A DNA stretch of 64,000 bases from positions 7,868,501-7,932,500 of the forward strand of contig NZ_CP029194.1 in assembly GCF_008642375.1 (NCBI RefSeq), given 5' to 3'. Made by a program: the position numbers and the translations under genes. The notes beneath the pieces were generated by a model. That model saw only the letters and a program-made list of their open reading frames with translations, did no database searches and had not been told where the DNA came from. The stretch is from Streptomyces venezuelae (GTDB taxonomy: Bacteria; Actinomycetota; Actinomycetes; Streptomycetales; Streptomycetaceae). Positions 1 through 8,384 of the stretch are shown here, piece by piece (position 1 is the first letter of the stretch; each line of letters begins with the position of its first letter).

Positions 1-40
1 GCGGGTACCGGGGCCGCGGCTGTGGGCCGTGCTGCATTCT

Positions 41-95
41 CCTTGCGGCGCCGGCCGGGCCGGGCGGACGATTCCGCCCGGCCCGGCCGGCAGCG
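41..95. terminator. Strong hairpin terminator after the GH9 cellulase gene
   Basis: A perfect 18-bp inverted repeat (left arm 50-67, right arm 74-91) with a 6-nt loop (acgatt) lies just beyond the stop codon of the minus-strand GH9 gene at 98. There is no clear U tract, which is usual for Streptomyces terminators. It probably ends the cellulase transcript. Confidence 0.75.
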
Positions 96-97
96 GA

Positions 98-2260
98 TCA
101 GGCGCAGGCGTTCCCGTTGAGCGCGAAGGCCGTGGGGGAGGGGTTGGTGCCGCTGTGCGTTCCCTGGACTCCGAAGCTCGCGGTCGCGCCGGGGGCGATC
201 GTCCGGTTCCAGTCGGCGTTACGGGCACTGTGGGCGGTGCCGTTCTGGGTGACGGTCGCGTTCCAGGCGCTCGTGACGCGCTGGCCGGACGGGTAGGTCC
301 AGGCCAGCTGCCATCCGTCCACGGCCGTCGGGCCGGTGTTCCCGACGGTGACCGTCGCGGTGAAGCCGGTGCTCCAGACGCTGTTCACCGTGTACGTCAC
401 CGCGCAGGCAGCGGTGGGCGGTTCCCCGCCGGTGGAGGTCCGCTCGGCGGCGTAGGCGGCGAGCCAGGCCAGCGGGGCGTTCCAGTTGACCGCCACCTCG
501 TTGGTCGAGTACGAGCCGATGTCGTCGACGTAGCAGGCGGCGGGGGCGCAGCCGGTCAGCTTCTCCTCCGCCACGGGGTCCTGGAGCGCGCTGTTGGGGC
601 CGCCCGCGAGCGAGCCGGCCGGCGGGTGGGGCAGCGAGGAGTCCAGCTGATGCGCCCAGAAGCGGTGGTGCTGGTTCTGCGCGGACGTCTCGCCGTAGCC
701 GGTCACGTACGACAGACCGAGGGCGTTACGACCGAGCAGGTAGTCCATGGTCTCCAGCGCGCCGGCGCGGTAGCGCCCGTCGCCGGTCAGCTCCCCGGCG
801 ACGGCCATGACGACCGCGTCGTTGGCGACCTCGCCGTTGGAGCCCCAGAAGTACCCGTCCGCCGGGACGGGCACCGCGTACCCCTGGGCGGTCATCCTGG
901 CGAGATAGCCGTCGGCGGCAGCGGTCACCGAGGAACGGACCCGGGCGACGTCGGTGGCCGGCAGCCCGGTGGGCGCCGTGGCCAGGACGAGCCGGCCGAG
1001 CGCGGCCGTGTCCGCCCAGCCGAAGCCGTAGGGGGTGAAGGCGGTGGCGGAGGTGTGCCAGGGCGAGGAGGTCACCGCGTCCCGGTAGGCGCCCTCACCG
1101 GTCGCCGCGTACAACTCGGCGGCCGCCCAGTAGAACTCGTCGGTGACCTGTGCGTCCCCGTAGGCACCGCCGCCCGTGCCGTCCGAATCCGGCGCGTACA
1201 GCGCCGGGTTCGCCTGCGCCGCGGTCCAGGCACGGCGGGCCGACGACAGGCAGCGGTCGGCGTACGCGGAGTCGTACGGCCGGAAGACCCGGGCGCACTG
1301 CGCTGCCGCCGCGGCGAGGTTGAGGGTCGCCGCCGTGGACGGGCGGTGCAGCTCGCGCGGCTGGGCGTCCTGTTCGGGGCGCATCGGCATACCGGTCCAG
1401 GCCGCGTCGTGGATCTTGTGGAACGCCATGCCCGCGTACTGCTTGTCCTCGGGCACCTGCATACGCATCAGGAAGTCGAGCTCCCACCGCGCCTCGTCGA
1501 GGACATCCGGCACGCCGTTGCCGCGCTCGGGTACGCGCAGGGTGGAGTCGCCCAGCGCCGCGTCCTTGCCCGTGCGCTTGGCGCGCTCGAAGGAGTTGAC
1601 GACCAGCCAGGTGGATATGCCGCCGTTCACCACGTACTTGCCGTGGTCGCCCGCGTCGTACCAGCCGCCCCTGACGTCTTGGGTGTAGTCGCACACGGTG
1701 GCCTGGCAGGGGACGGAGGTGTCGCCCTTGTTGGGGGCGACGCCGAGGTGTCCGGCCGGGCGCGCGTAGGCGGAACCGACGAGGGAGGCATCGATGGAGA
1801 TGCCGCTGCGCTGGTGGTGGAAGAACGCCATCGAGTCGGAGCGCAGCGTGTCGTAGAGGTCCGCGCGGATGTCGAAGGGGGCGCTGCCGCTGCCGTCCAC
1901 CGCCAGGACGTATCCCGAGCCCGTGCTCCGGTACGAGGAGAAGTCGGCCACCTGGACGGACTGACCGGAGGGGGCGTCGGCGCCGTGCGGGACGGTCGAG
2001 CCCGAGGCGACCACCGCCCCGGACGCGTTCCGCAGCTGCCAGGCGAGCGGGCCCGTCGCCGTGGTGACGACGGTGGCGCGCTTGGGGCCGTCCGGCAGAT
2101 AGCCGACCTGGTTGACCCGTACGGCCGTGGTCGCCGCCGCGGAGGCGGTGGCGCCCACGGCGGCCGGTGCGGTCGTGAGAACGCCGACGAGGAGGGTCCC
2201 GGCCAGCAGCGCGGTGGAGAGGCGTAGAGGGCGGCGTAACGTCGGATTGGTGCGGGGCAT
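98..2260 (-). CDS. Secreted GH9 endoglucanase with Ig-like N-domain and C-terminal CBM2
   Basis: A 720-residue secreted cellulase that hydrolyses beta-1,4-glucan outside the cell. In order: a signal peptide (basic MPRTNPTLRRPLR, then a hydrophobic stretch ending near residue 42); an Ig-like CelD_N domain (about 46-130, starting VRVNQVGYLPDG); the GH9 catalytic domain, with GGWYDAGDHGKYV carrying the paired catalytic-base aspartates and NEVAVNWNAPLAW carrying the proton-donor glutamate; and a CBM2 cellulose-binding module (last about 100 residues, beginning at CAVTYTV and ending in Cys-Ala). The ATG at 2260 is preceded by GGAG. A longer frame upstream reads arginine-rich nonsense and is rejected. 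A perfect CebR operator in the leader ties the gene to cellobiose induction. The family is clear, but endo- versus processive action cannot be read from the sequence. Confidence 0.93.
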   Translation of the reverse strand: MPRTNPTLRRPLRLSTALLAGTLLVGVLTTAPAAVGATASAAATTAVRVNQVGYLPDGPKRATVVTTATGPLAWQLRNASGAVVASGSTVPHGADAPSGQSVQVADFSSYRSTGSGYVLAVDGSGSAPFDIRADLYDTLRSDSMAFFHHQRSGISIDASLVGSAYARPAGHLGVAPNKGDTSVPCQATVCDYTQDVRGGWYDAGDHGKYVVNGGISTWLVVNSFERAKRTGKDAALGDSTLRVPERGNGVPDVLDEARWELDFLMRMQVPEDKQYAGMAFHKIHDAAWTGMPMRPEQDAQPRELHRPSTAATLNLAAAAAQCARVFRPYDSAYADRCLSSARRAWTAAQANPALYAPDSDGTGGGAYGDAQVTDEFYWAAAELYAATGEGAYRDAVTSSPWHTSATAFTPYGFGWADTAALGRLVLATAPTGLPATDVARVRSSVTAAADGYLARMTAQGYAVPVPADGYFWGSNGEVANDAVVMAVAGELTGDGRYRAGALETMDYLLGRNALGLSYVTGYGETSAQNQHHRFWAHQLDSSLPHPPAGSLAGGPNSALQDPVAEEKLTGCAPAACYVDDIGSYSTNEVAVNWNAPLAWLAAYAAERTSTGGEPPTAACAVTYTVNSVWSTGFTATVTVGNTGPTAVDGWQLAWTYPSGQRVTSAWNATVTQNGTAHSARNADWNRTIAPGATASFGVQGTHSGTNPSPTAFALNGNACA

Positions 2261-2388
2261 GAGCGGCTCCTGTGTGGCGTCGTGGTCGGTCGGCAGGGGG
2301 AGTCGGTCCGGGTGAGCAGGCCCATCCGCCGGGGCAGGCGGAGGCAGTCGCCCCAGGCGGCGGGGTCCATGCCCTGGCACATGGGGCG

Positions 2389-2402
2389 TGGGAGCGCTCC
2401 CA
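2389..2402. promoter_or_regulatory. CebR operator (perfect TGGGAGCGCTCCCA)
   Basis: A perfect 14-bp palindrome matching the CebR operator known from Streptomyces. It lies in the leader of the GH9 gene, about 130 bp before the start codon and downstream of the proposed promoter, a position suited to repression lifted by cellobiose or cellotriose. Confidence 0.9.
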
Positions 2403-2450
2403 GGTGACGGAGTGTCGAGCACCGGTCGATAGGCCGGAGATCTCGAGCGC

Positions 2451-2479
2451 ACAGTAACGACGCCTCTCGACACGGTCAA
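2451..2479 (-). promoter_or_regulatory. Predicted promoter of the GH9 cellulase gene
   Basis: Read on the minus strand, TTGACC (2474-2479) and TACTGT (2451-2456) are separated by 17 nt, a good vegetative-type promoter. The CebR box lies roughly 40-55 nt downstream of the expected transcription start. Confidence 0.55.
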
Positions 2480-2598
2480 CGGGCTCGACCGGAGCAGCGA
2501 GAAGTCGGCCACCAGCCCAGTGGGCGGGGCGCGAAGTCGCAGGGCGTGGCGTTCGGCTGGACGGTGCGGACGGCCCGTCCGCCACCACGGAAGGATCC

Positions 2599-2960
2599 GA
2601 TCCTGGACGCCCAGCTCACGGAGGCGCTGTCCGCGGCCCTGCCACGACGGTGAAGTGGAGCTGAAGGAGTTCACCCGGCTCGGCGTGTACGCGGTACCCG
2701 CGAGCCTCGCCGCCGCCTCCGGGCGGCAGTTGCTCCAGGACGCCGCCGACCGTCTGGGCCGCCCCTGCGTCCGTACCGAGCGCACCGGGCGCGTCGAGCG
2801 CGAGGTCCTCGCCGCAGCCGACGGATGAGGCCTGCTGATCCTGGCCCGGTACGGCGACCGCACCCATCTCGGTCCGCACGGCCTCGGCCCCGCCGCACGC
2901 TTCGTCGTCGACCACGCCCCCTGACCGGCGCTGGTCGTCCGGCCCGAGCCGCCCCGGGCG
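2599..2960 (+). pseudogene. Decayed universal-stress-protein (UspA-like) gene remnant
   Basis: The plus strand between two cellulase genes encodes a recognisable C-terminal Usp half. From about 2652 it reads VELKEFTRLGVYAVP, then LLILARYGDRTHLGP (from 2832) and ARFVVDHAP, the nucleotide-binding end typical of Streptomyces Usp proteins. In-frame TGA codons at 2826-2828 and 2922-2924 interrupt it; the second stands where a Cys codon is usual (DHAPC). The upstream part (ILDAQLTEALSAAL) is in a different frame, implying a frameshift as well. No intact start was found, so I call it a pseudogene. The family assignment rests on motif memory. Confidence 0.55.
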
Positions 2961-2995
2961 CGGGGGCGAGCCGACTCCCCGGGCAGGGACTGAGC

Positions 2996-4276
2996 TCAGC
3001 GGTTGAGCGTCAGGCGCGGTGCCGCGTTGCGGGCGAGCGTGTGGGCCTGGGCGGGCCACCAGGTTCCGGCGGGCGGGTCGACGATGCCGTACTCGGGGTC
3101 GATGGTGCCCCCGGTGTTGCGTGTGCAGGAGCCGTCGGACTCACCGGGGATCTTGACCCACAGGTAGGCGTCGACGAGCGGGACGCCGGTGTCGGCGGTG
3201 GGACGCGGGCCGAGGCCACGGCCGGGCGCGTTGCACCAGATCTCCGGGTCCCCGCTGTACTTGCCGGGCTCCGGGGTCCAGGCGCCCAGACCGTTGCGGC
3301 TGGTGTCGATGACGAAGTGGTGCAGCGCGTCGGTGGGCGGGGTGCCCATGCTCTGGTCGAACCATGCGTCGGTCCAGCGCCAGGTGGCGGGATTCGCGGA
3401 GTCGACGGCGTTGCCGGGGGAGCCGTCGTTGGGTGCGGCGGGCGAGTAGTACTGCGTGGCGCACCAGTCGGTGTGGCCGCGCGCCTCCTCGGGTCCTTCG
3501 GTGGCGAACCACATGCACTTCGCGATCCAGGTGCCGTACCTGGCGTTGTGGTCGGTGGGGTGGGTGTTGGACACGTTGAGGGCGAAGCCGTCGCTGTACC
3601 GGACGCCGGCGTCCAGCAACCGCCGCGCCATGTCACCGACGGGCCGCCACAGGACGTTGCCCGCGTCCAGGTAGACCGCGGTGCGGGCCTTGGACTTGAT
3701 GGTCCTGACGGCGTAGGCGAGATCGGCGATGCGGGTCGCCGTGAGTTCGCCGGTCGGGTCGACGGCCGGCCCGCAGTCCCTGGGGAGGAGGGCCAGGCCG
3801 TCGGGCTCGACCACGACGACCGCCCTGCTGTCGCCGATACCGGCGGCGAAGGCGTCGATCCACTGCCGGTAGGCGGCCGAGGACGCGGCTCCGCCGCTGG
3901 AGTACTGGGTGCAGTCCCGGCCCGGCACGTTGTAGGCGACCAGGACGGGGGTCCGGTTCACCGCCCGGGCCTCTCGGACGAGAGTTCTCACCTTGCCCCG
4001 CACCTCGTCGGGCGTGCCTTCGGTGAACCACTCGGCCTGCGGCCAGCTCGCGAGCTTGGCCATGTTCACGGCGTTCGCGAAGTCGCCCTCCCTGAGGTCG
4101 GCGAGAGCCTGCTCCGCGGCCTTGCTGTGCGGGTCCACGTAGAACCGGGTGGTCGGGGTGATCACGTCCCCGGAGGGCGCGGCCTGTGCCTGCCCCTGCG
4201 TCGCGGTGAGGGTGGCACAGGCCGCGAGCGCCGCGAGGACGGCGGTCGCACGGCGCCGTAGGCTGCGTGGCTTCAT
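2996..4276 (-). CDS. Secreted GH6 cellulase (1,4-beta-glucanase), catalytic domain only
   Basis: A 426-residue secreted GH6 glycosidase. The signal peptide (MKPRSLRRRATAVLAAL, ending near QAQAA, residues 1-33) is followed directly by the catalytic domain from about TTRFYVDP. Inverting-enzyme carboxylates are visible: D121 in YNVPGRDC and D159 in VVVVEPDG. The C-terminal half carries WVKIPGESDGSC and the Asn/Pro-rich loops of the family. There is no CBM. The ATG at 4276 has GGAG just upstream. It lies 94 nt downstream of a second, diverged GH6 gene in the same direction, with a hairpin between them and no CebR box of its own, so it may be read from the upstream promoter through incomplete termination. 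Exo- versus endo-action is uncertain. Confidence 0.9.
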   Translation of the reverse strand: MKPRSLRRRATAVLAALAACATLTATQGQAQAAPSGDVITPTTRFYVDPHSKAAEQALADLREGDFANAVNMAKLASWPQAEWFTEGTPDEVRGKVRTLVREARAVNRTPVLVAYNVPGRDCTQYSSGGAASSAAYRQWIDAFAAGIGDSRAVVVVEPDGLALLPRDCGPAVDPTGELTATRIADLAYAVRTIKSKARTAVYLDAGNVLWRPVGDMARRLLDAGVRYSDGFALNVSNTHPTDHNARYGTWIAKCMWFATEGPEEARGHTDWCATQYYSPAAPNDGSPGNAVDSANPATWRWTDAWFDQSMGTPPTDALHHFVIDTSRNGLGAWTPEPGKYSGDPEIWCNAPGRGLGPRPTADTGVPLVDAYLWVKIPGESDGSCTRNTGGTIDPEYGIVDPPAGTWWPAQAHTLARNAAPRLTLNR

Positions 4277-4320
4277 GAGGGCTCCTGGTCGAAGGATGGA
4301 TGAGGGGCGGGGCTGCGGTG

Positions 4321-4361
4321 CCTGTGGCCCGGTCGCGGGGCGGCGGGAACCGGGCCACAGG
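4321..4361 (-). terminator. Intercistronic hairpin between the two GH6 genes
   Basis: A perfect 13-bp stem (4321-4333 with 4349-4361, 15-nt loop) starts about 10 nt beyond the stop codon of the upstream GH6 gene. It is either a terminator or an attenuator/processing hairpin that lowers expression of the downstream GH6 gene. Confidence 0.6.
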
Positions 4362-4370
4362 AGTCAGGGG

Positions 4371-5336
4371 TCAGTAGCCGTAGATCATCTTGTAGGCGGC
4401 CTCGGGGAGGAACTGTCCGGCCGAGGATCCTGCTCCGACGCCGCAGTTGCCGTCGGACTCGCCCGGGGCCTTGATCCACAGGAGCATCTCCGCGCCGCCT
4501 CCCAGCCGGGTGGGGGTACCGATGCGGCGGCCCGCGGCGTTGCACCATTCGCCGTTGGAGCCGTTGCCGTTCCGGCTGGTGTCGACGACGAACGGCTTGG
4601 TGTAGCCGAAGCGGGCGGCCAGTTCGCTGTTGACCGCGTTGCCGTAGGCGGTGTTCTGCGCGGTGGTGTAGTAGTTGGAGATGTTGAGGGAGAAGCCGTG
4701 GGCCTGCCGGAGGCCGGCTTCGTGGAGGCGCTGGGCCATCGTCGCCGCGCTCACCCAGCCGGGGTTGCCGGCGTCGAGATAGACCCAGGTGTTGGGCGCT
4801 TGGCGGTTGAACTCGGCGAGCGCTCCGCTGATCATGCTCTGGCGTTCGCGGATCTGCGCCTGGTTCAGGCAGCCGTAGTCCGCGATGGAGTCCGGTTCGA
4901 GGACGACGGCGGCCGGGCGGCCGGCGATCCCGCCGGCGAACTGCGCGATCCAGGTCGCGTAGGCGGACGGGGAGGCGGCGCCGCCTCCGGAGTGCCCGCC
5001 GCACGTGTCGCGGTTGTAGATGTTGTAGGCGACGAGCACGGGCAGCTTGTCGGAGTGGTCCGCCGCCCCCACGTACGCACCGGTGGCCGTGCCGATGGTG
5101 CCGCTCCAGGAGCCGAACCAGCGGGCCATGGGGGTGTTGGCGAGCGATGCGTTGATCGCGGGCGCTCGGCCGTCACCAGGGTTGGCGGCGACCCACTGCT
5201 TCGCGCTGGAGTTCGGGTCCACGTAGAACCCGCTGGTCATGGTGGTCGGGTCCGCCGCGTGGGCGGACGGCGCGACGGCGAGCGCCAACGGCAGCGCGGA
5301 AAGGGCTGCCACGAGGGTGCGGATTCTGCGGCGCAT
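4371..5336 (-). CDS. Secreted GH6 endoglucanase, compact catalytic domain
   Basis: A 321-residue secreted GH6 protein. The signal peptide MRRRIRTLVAALSALPLALA ends near PSAHA (residue 27), and the catalytic domain begins at TSGFYVDPNSSAKQW. Catalytic aspartates are seen in YNIYNRDTCGG (D110) and VVLEPDS (D149), with the late motifs SLNISNYY and LLWIKAPGESDG. The length fits the short endoglucanase branch of GH6, and no carbohydrate-binding module is attached. The ATG at 5336 is preceded by GAGG; the longer upstream frame is rejected because it crosses the operator region. The leader carries two CebR-like palindromes, so cellobiose-controlled expression is expected. It shares its intergenic region with the divergent cebR gene. 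Confidence 0.9.
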   Translation of the reverse strand: MRRRIRTLVAALSALPLALAVAPSAHAADPTTMTSGFYVDPNSSAKQWVAANPGDGRAPAINASLANTPMARWFGSWSGTIGTATGAYVGAADHSDKLPVLVAYNIYNRDTCGGHSGGGAASPSAYATWIAQFAGGIAGRPAAVVLEPDSIADYGCLNQAQIRERQSMISGALAEFNRQAPNTWVYLDAGNPGWVSAATMAQRLHEAGLRQAHGFSLNISNYYTTAQNTAYGNAVNSELAARFGYTKPFVVDTSRNGNGSNGEWCNAAGRRIGTPTRLGGGAEMLLWIKAPGESDGNCGVGAGSSAGQFLPEAAYKMIYGY

Positions 5337-5497
5337 GACGGTACCTCGGTTTCCTGACGGCGGACGCGTCGCGCGGTCTCTCGTCCGGAGCCCGCGACGC
5401 ACTGAGGAAGTGCGGTGGTACGGCGTCCCCTTGCGGTGGTGGCACACGGGCGGGGACAGCAGGGACAACAGCTCGACTCGGACCTGCGGGGGATGCG

Positions 5498-5526
5498 TGG
5501 AAGCGCTCCCACTGGAAGCGGTTCCA
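5498..5526. promoter_or_regulatory. Tandem CebR-like operators before the GH6 gene
   Basis: Two adjacent LacI-type palindromes: TGGAAGCGCTCCCA at 5498-5511 (one mismatch to the perfect CebR box) and TGGAAGCGGTTCCA at 5513-5526 (more diverged). Both lie in the GH6 leader, downstream of its predicted promoter. The close spacing, with centres 15 bp apart, suggests cooperative occupancy. Confidence 0.8.
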
Positions 5527-5558
5527 GTGCATGCTCCGTATCCCTGGGGTGTGGCCGT

Positions 5559-5588
5559 ATCGTGTGACGCACCGCCAGGCACTGTCAA
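5559..5588 (-). promoter_or_regulatory. Predicted promoter of the second GH6 gene
   Basis: Minus-strand TTGACA (5583-5588) and CACGAT (5559-5564) are 18 nt apart. The tandem CebR boxes lie just downstream of the expected start. Confidence 0.5.
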
Positions 5589-5609
5589 GAGCCGTCATGT
5601 AACCCGCAC

Positions 5610-5638
5610 TTCACATGGCGGCAAGAAGGCTTTACAGT
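5610..5638 (+). promoter_or_regulatory. Predicted promoter of cebR
   Basis: TTCACA (5610-5615) and TACAGT (5633-5638) are spaced by 17 nt on the plus strand. The expected transcription start falls inside or next to the CebR box at 5647-5660, which predicts autoregulation. Confidence 0.5.
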
Positions 5639-5646
5639 CCTGGAAC

Positions 5647-5660
5647 TGGAAGCGCTCCCA
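5647..5660. promoter_or_regulatory. CebR operator before cebR
   Basis: TGGAAGCGCTCCCA, one base from the perfect palindrome, lies 38 bp upstream of the cebR start codon and over the expected transcription start. Confidence 0.8.
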
Positions 5661-5698
5661 GTCTTCCATCAGTTCAGAGCGCGACAGGAAGGCAGATC

Positions 5699-6712
5699 AT
5701 GGCTGAAGGTGTGCCACGCCGGCAGTCGACACTCGACGAAGTGGCCGAACTGGCCGGTGTCTCGCGGTCGGTGGCATCCCGCGTGCTCAACAACGCCCCG
5801 CACGTCAGCCGCGCCAAACGCGAGGCGGTCGAACGGGCCGTCCACCGGCTCGACTACGTACCGAATCCGACAGCCCGTGCGCTGGCGACACGTCAGACCG
5901 GCGCGGCGGCCCTGGTCGTCTCGGGTGAGGATCCGTCGATCTTCGCGGATCCGTTCTTCGCCCAGGTGATCGTGGGGGCCTCGGCCGCACTGGAAGACGC
6001 CGATCTGCATCTGATGTTGTGCCTGGCCGCCTCCGACCGCGGTCGCAGGAGAGTGGAGCAGCTTCTGAGGTCCAAGGGCGCCGACGGCGTGATGCTGATG
6101 GCGCTGCGCCAGGACGACCCGCTGGCCCACATGGCCCAGGAGGCGGAGATGCCCGTCGTGTTCGGCGGGCGCCCCATCGGTTTAGACCCCCGGTGGTACG
6201 TGGACGTCGACAACATCGGCGGAGCGCGTGCGGCGACCGAGCACCTGATCTCGGCCGGCCGGACCCGTGTGGCCACCATCTGCGGACGTCTGGACACCGA
6301 GGTCGGGCGCGCCCGGTACCGCGGCTACCGGGACGCCATGCTGGCGGCGGGCCTCGAACCGTACCCGCCGGAGGCCGGCGACTTCACCGAGTCCAGCGGA
6401 GCCGACGCCATGGCCGCCCTGCTGGCCGACCACCCCGACCTGGAAGGGGTGTTCGCCGCCAGTGACAACATGGCAGTCGGCGCGCTGCGCACGCTGCGCG
6501 AGGCCGGCCGGCCGGTCCCCGGTGACATCGCCGTGGTCGGCTTCGACGATCTTGCCGTGGCCCGGATATCCGACCCGCCGCTGACCACGGTCCACCAGCC
6601 CATAGAGGGTCTCGGACGGGAGATGGCGCGCATGCTCGTCGCGCTCATCAACGGACAGGCCCCCACCCCGCTGATCCTGCCCACGCGCCTGGTCGCCCGC
6701 GCCAGCGCCTGA
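5699..6712 (+). CDS. cebR: LacI-family repressor CebR, cellobiose-responsive
   Basis: A 337-residue LacI/GalR regulator. The N-terminal helix-turn-helix (TLDEVAELAGVSRSVASRVL, about 11-30) and the hinge helix (NPTARALATR, 56-65) are followed by a periplasmic-binding-protein-like sensor domain ending VGFDDLAVARISDPPLTTVHQP. The ATG at 5699 follows AGGAAGG; the earlier in-frame start lies inside promoter and operator DNA. Its identity as CebR rests on synteny with cebEFG-bglC immediately downstream and on the CebR-type palindromes around it; sequence alone shows only LacI family. In known Streptomyces, CebR represses cellulase and cellobiose-uptake genes until cellobiose or cellotriose binds. 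Confidence 0.9.
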   Translation: MAEGVPRRQSTLDEVAELAGVSRSVASRVLNNAPHVSRAKREAVERAVHRLDYVPNPTARALATRQTGAAALVVSGEDPSIFADPFFAQVIVGASAALEDADLHLMLCLAASDRGRRRVEQLLRSKGADGVMLMALRQDDPLAHMAQEAEMPVVFGGRPIGLDPRWYVDVDNIGGARAATEHLISAGRTRVATICGRLDTEVGRARYRGYRDAMLAAGLEPYPPEAGDFTESSGADAMAALLADHPDLEGVFAASDNMAVGALRTLREAGRPVPGDIAVVGFDDLAVARISDPPLTTVHQPIEGLGREMARMLVALINGQAPTPLILPTRLVARASA

Positions 6713-6868
6713 CGGGACACCCTGCGGTCGCCCCCTCGCGGTCGCCCCTGCGCTCATTCCTGCGCTATCCACTGCGTACGCCTCTGTGCGCATCCCTGCG
6801 CACACCCCTGCACTCACCCCTGTGCTCCCCCCCGCGAGCAGTGCCCTGTCGCCCCCTGCAGACGACCC

Positions 6869-6897
6869 TTGACAGGCCGTCAAAGGGGCGGCAGGGT
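6869..6897 (+). promoter_or_regulatory. Predicted promoter of the cebEFG-bglC operon
   Basis: TTGACA (6869-6874) and CAGGGT (6892-6897) are separated by 17 nt, giving an expected start near 6904, immediately before the CebR box. Confidence 0.55.
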
Positions 6898-6912
6898 TTC
6901 GATGCCATCTTT

Positions 6913-6926
6913 TGGGAGCGCTCCCA
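6913..6926. promoter_or_regulatory. CebR operator (perfect) before cebE
   Basis: TGGGAGCGCTCCCA, a perfect palindrome, sits about 10-20 nt downstream of the predicted transcription start and 131 nt before the cebE start codon. Confidence 0.9.
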
Positions 6927-7057
6927 ATCCGGGAAGCACGCCCCAGAACGTGTTCTGGCCCCGGCCTTCGAAGGCCGCCCCCTGAGCCGACCGCCGATGA
7001 GGCGAGGCTCTGCCCGGCGCACACCCCTCAACCCCGTTGACGTATCGAGGAGATGCC

Positions 7058-8368
7058 ATGTCCCGCTCGTCCGTGCCGCGCGTCCGCACCCGCTCCGCCG
7101 TCCTCGCCTCCGCGGCCGTGGCCTTCACGCTCGCCCTCACCGGCTGCTCGTCCTCCGACACCGGGTCCGTCTCCGCCGACGGGAAGATCACCCTGACCGT
7201 CGGGACCTTCGGGACCTTCGGGTACAAGGAGGCCGGTCTGTACGACGCGTACATGAAGCAGCACCCCGGGATCACCATCAAGGAGAACCCGACGACCGTC
7301 GAGGGCAACTACTGGACCGCCCTGCAGACCCGGCTCTCCGGCGGAGGTCTCGACGACGTCCAGGCCCTCGAAGTCGGCCGCATCTCCCTGGCCACCTCCG
7401 AGGATCTCGCCGGCGCCTTCGCCGACCTGTCCGACGCCCCCGGCGTCGACAAGAAGGACTACCTGCCTTGGAAGTGGGACCAGGCCACCACCGCCGACGG
7501 CAAGACGATCGGCCTCGGCACCGACGTCGGTCCGATGGCCATCTGCTACCGCCAGGACCTGTTCAAGGCCGCGGGTCTGCCCTCCGACCCCGCCGCGGTC
7601 GGCAAGCTGTGGGCGGGCGACTGGGCGAAGTTCGTCGAGGCGGGCAAGCGGTACCAGGCCAAGGCGCCCCAGGGCACCTACTTCATGGACAGCGCCGGCG
7701 GACTGTTCAACGCCGTCGTCTCCAGCAGCCCCGTCCAGTACTACAAGGACGGCAAGCTCGCCTACAAGGACTCGGCCAGCGTCAAGACCGCCTGGGACCT
7801 GGCGGTCAAGGCCGTTCAGGGCAAGACCAGCCAGGGCCTGAAGATGTTCGACACCCCCTGGCAGACCGCGTTCTCCAAGTCCTCCTTCGCCACCACGGTC
7901 TGCCCCTCCTGGCAGCAGGCCAACATCCAGCAGTTCTCCGGCCCCGCCAACAAGGGCAAGTGGAACATCGCCCAGCCCCCGGCCGCCGGCAACTGGGGCG
8001 GCTCCTTCCTTGCAGTGCCCGCCTCCGGCAAGCACGTCGACGAGGCCAAGAAGCTCGTGGCCTGGCTCACCGCGCCCGAGCAGCAGGCGAAGGTCTTCCA
8101 GAAGGTCGGCAACATCCCCGCCAACCAGGCCGCCTACGACCTGCCGGGCGTCGTCGACTACAAGAACGCGTACATCGGCCCCGACGCCGCCACCGGCCGG
8201 ATCTTCTCCACCGCCGCCCAGGCCATCAAGCCGGCCGAGACCGGCCCCCGCGCGGGCGACCTGACCGGGGCGTTCGGCACCGGCGTCCTGCTCATGGAGC
8301 AGAACGGCAAGAACCCGGAAGAGGCCTGGAACGCCACCGTGCGCCAGATCGACAGCACCATCCAGTAA
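7058..8368 (+). CDS. cebE: Cellobiose/cello-oligosaccharide-binding lipoprotein CebE
   Basis: A 436-residue extracellular solute-binding protein (SBP family 1) tethered as a lipoprotein: a basic N-terminus, a hydrophobic segment and the lipobox LTGC with lipidated C30. The mature protein begins with a Ser/Asp-rich linker and then ITLTVGTFGTFGYKEAGLYDAYMKQHPGI, the CebE signature start. It captures cellobiose/cellotriose for the CebFG permease, and in known Streptomyces systems an ATPase encoded elsewhere (MsiK) energises import. No ATPase gene is present here. The ATG at 7058 follows GAGGAG. A strong hairpin pair follows the gene, consistent with higher expression of the binding protein than of the permeases. 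Confidence 0.92.
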   Translation: MSRSSVPRVRTRSAVLASAAVAFTLALTGCSSSDTGSVSADGKITLTVGTFGTFGYKEAGLYDAYMKQHPGITIKENPTTVEGNYWTALQTRLSGGGLDDVQALEVGRISLATSEDLAGAFADLSDAPGVDKKDYLPWKWDQATTADGKTIGLGTDVGPMAICYRQDLFKAAGLPSDPAAVGKLWAGDWAKFVEAGKRYQAKAPQGTYFMDSAGGLFNAVVSSSPVQYYKDGKLAYKDSASVKTAWDLAVKAVQGKTSQGLKMFDTPWQTAFSKSSFATTVCPSWQQANIQQFSGPANKGKWNIAQPPAAGNWGGSFLAVPASGKHVDEAKKLVAWLTAPEQQAKVFQKVGNIPANQAAYDLPGVVDYKNAYIGPDAATGRIFSTAAQAIKPAETGPRAGDLTGAFGTGVLLMEQNGKNPEEAWNATVRQIDSTIQ

Positions 8369-8384
8369 CCCTTCCCGCCCCTCC

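Larger units (their letters stand above)
6713..7057. promoter_or_regulatory. cebR-cebE intergenic region with degenerate low-complexity repeats
   Basis: 345 nt without a gene. From about 6718 to 6840 it is a degenerate C/T-rich repeat built on tgcgc/cactcc/cctgt words, with no convincing open frame. The right half holds the cebE promoter and a CebR operator (separate entries). Confidence 0.6.

Noticed and set aside
29..2227. 732-residue open frame on the plus strand over the GH9 gene
   Set aside because: Its translation is Arg/Gly/Val-rich with no family motifs, and it lies antisense to a clear GH9-CBM2 protein. It is a high-GC shadow.
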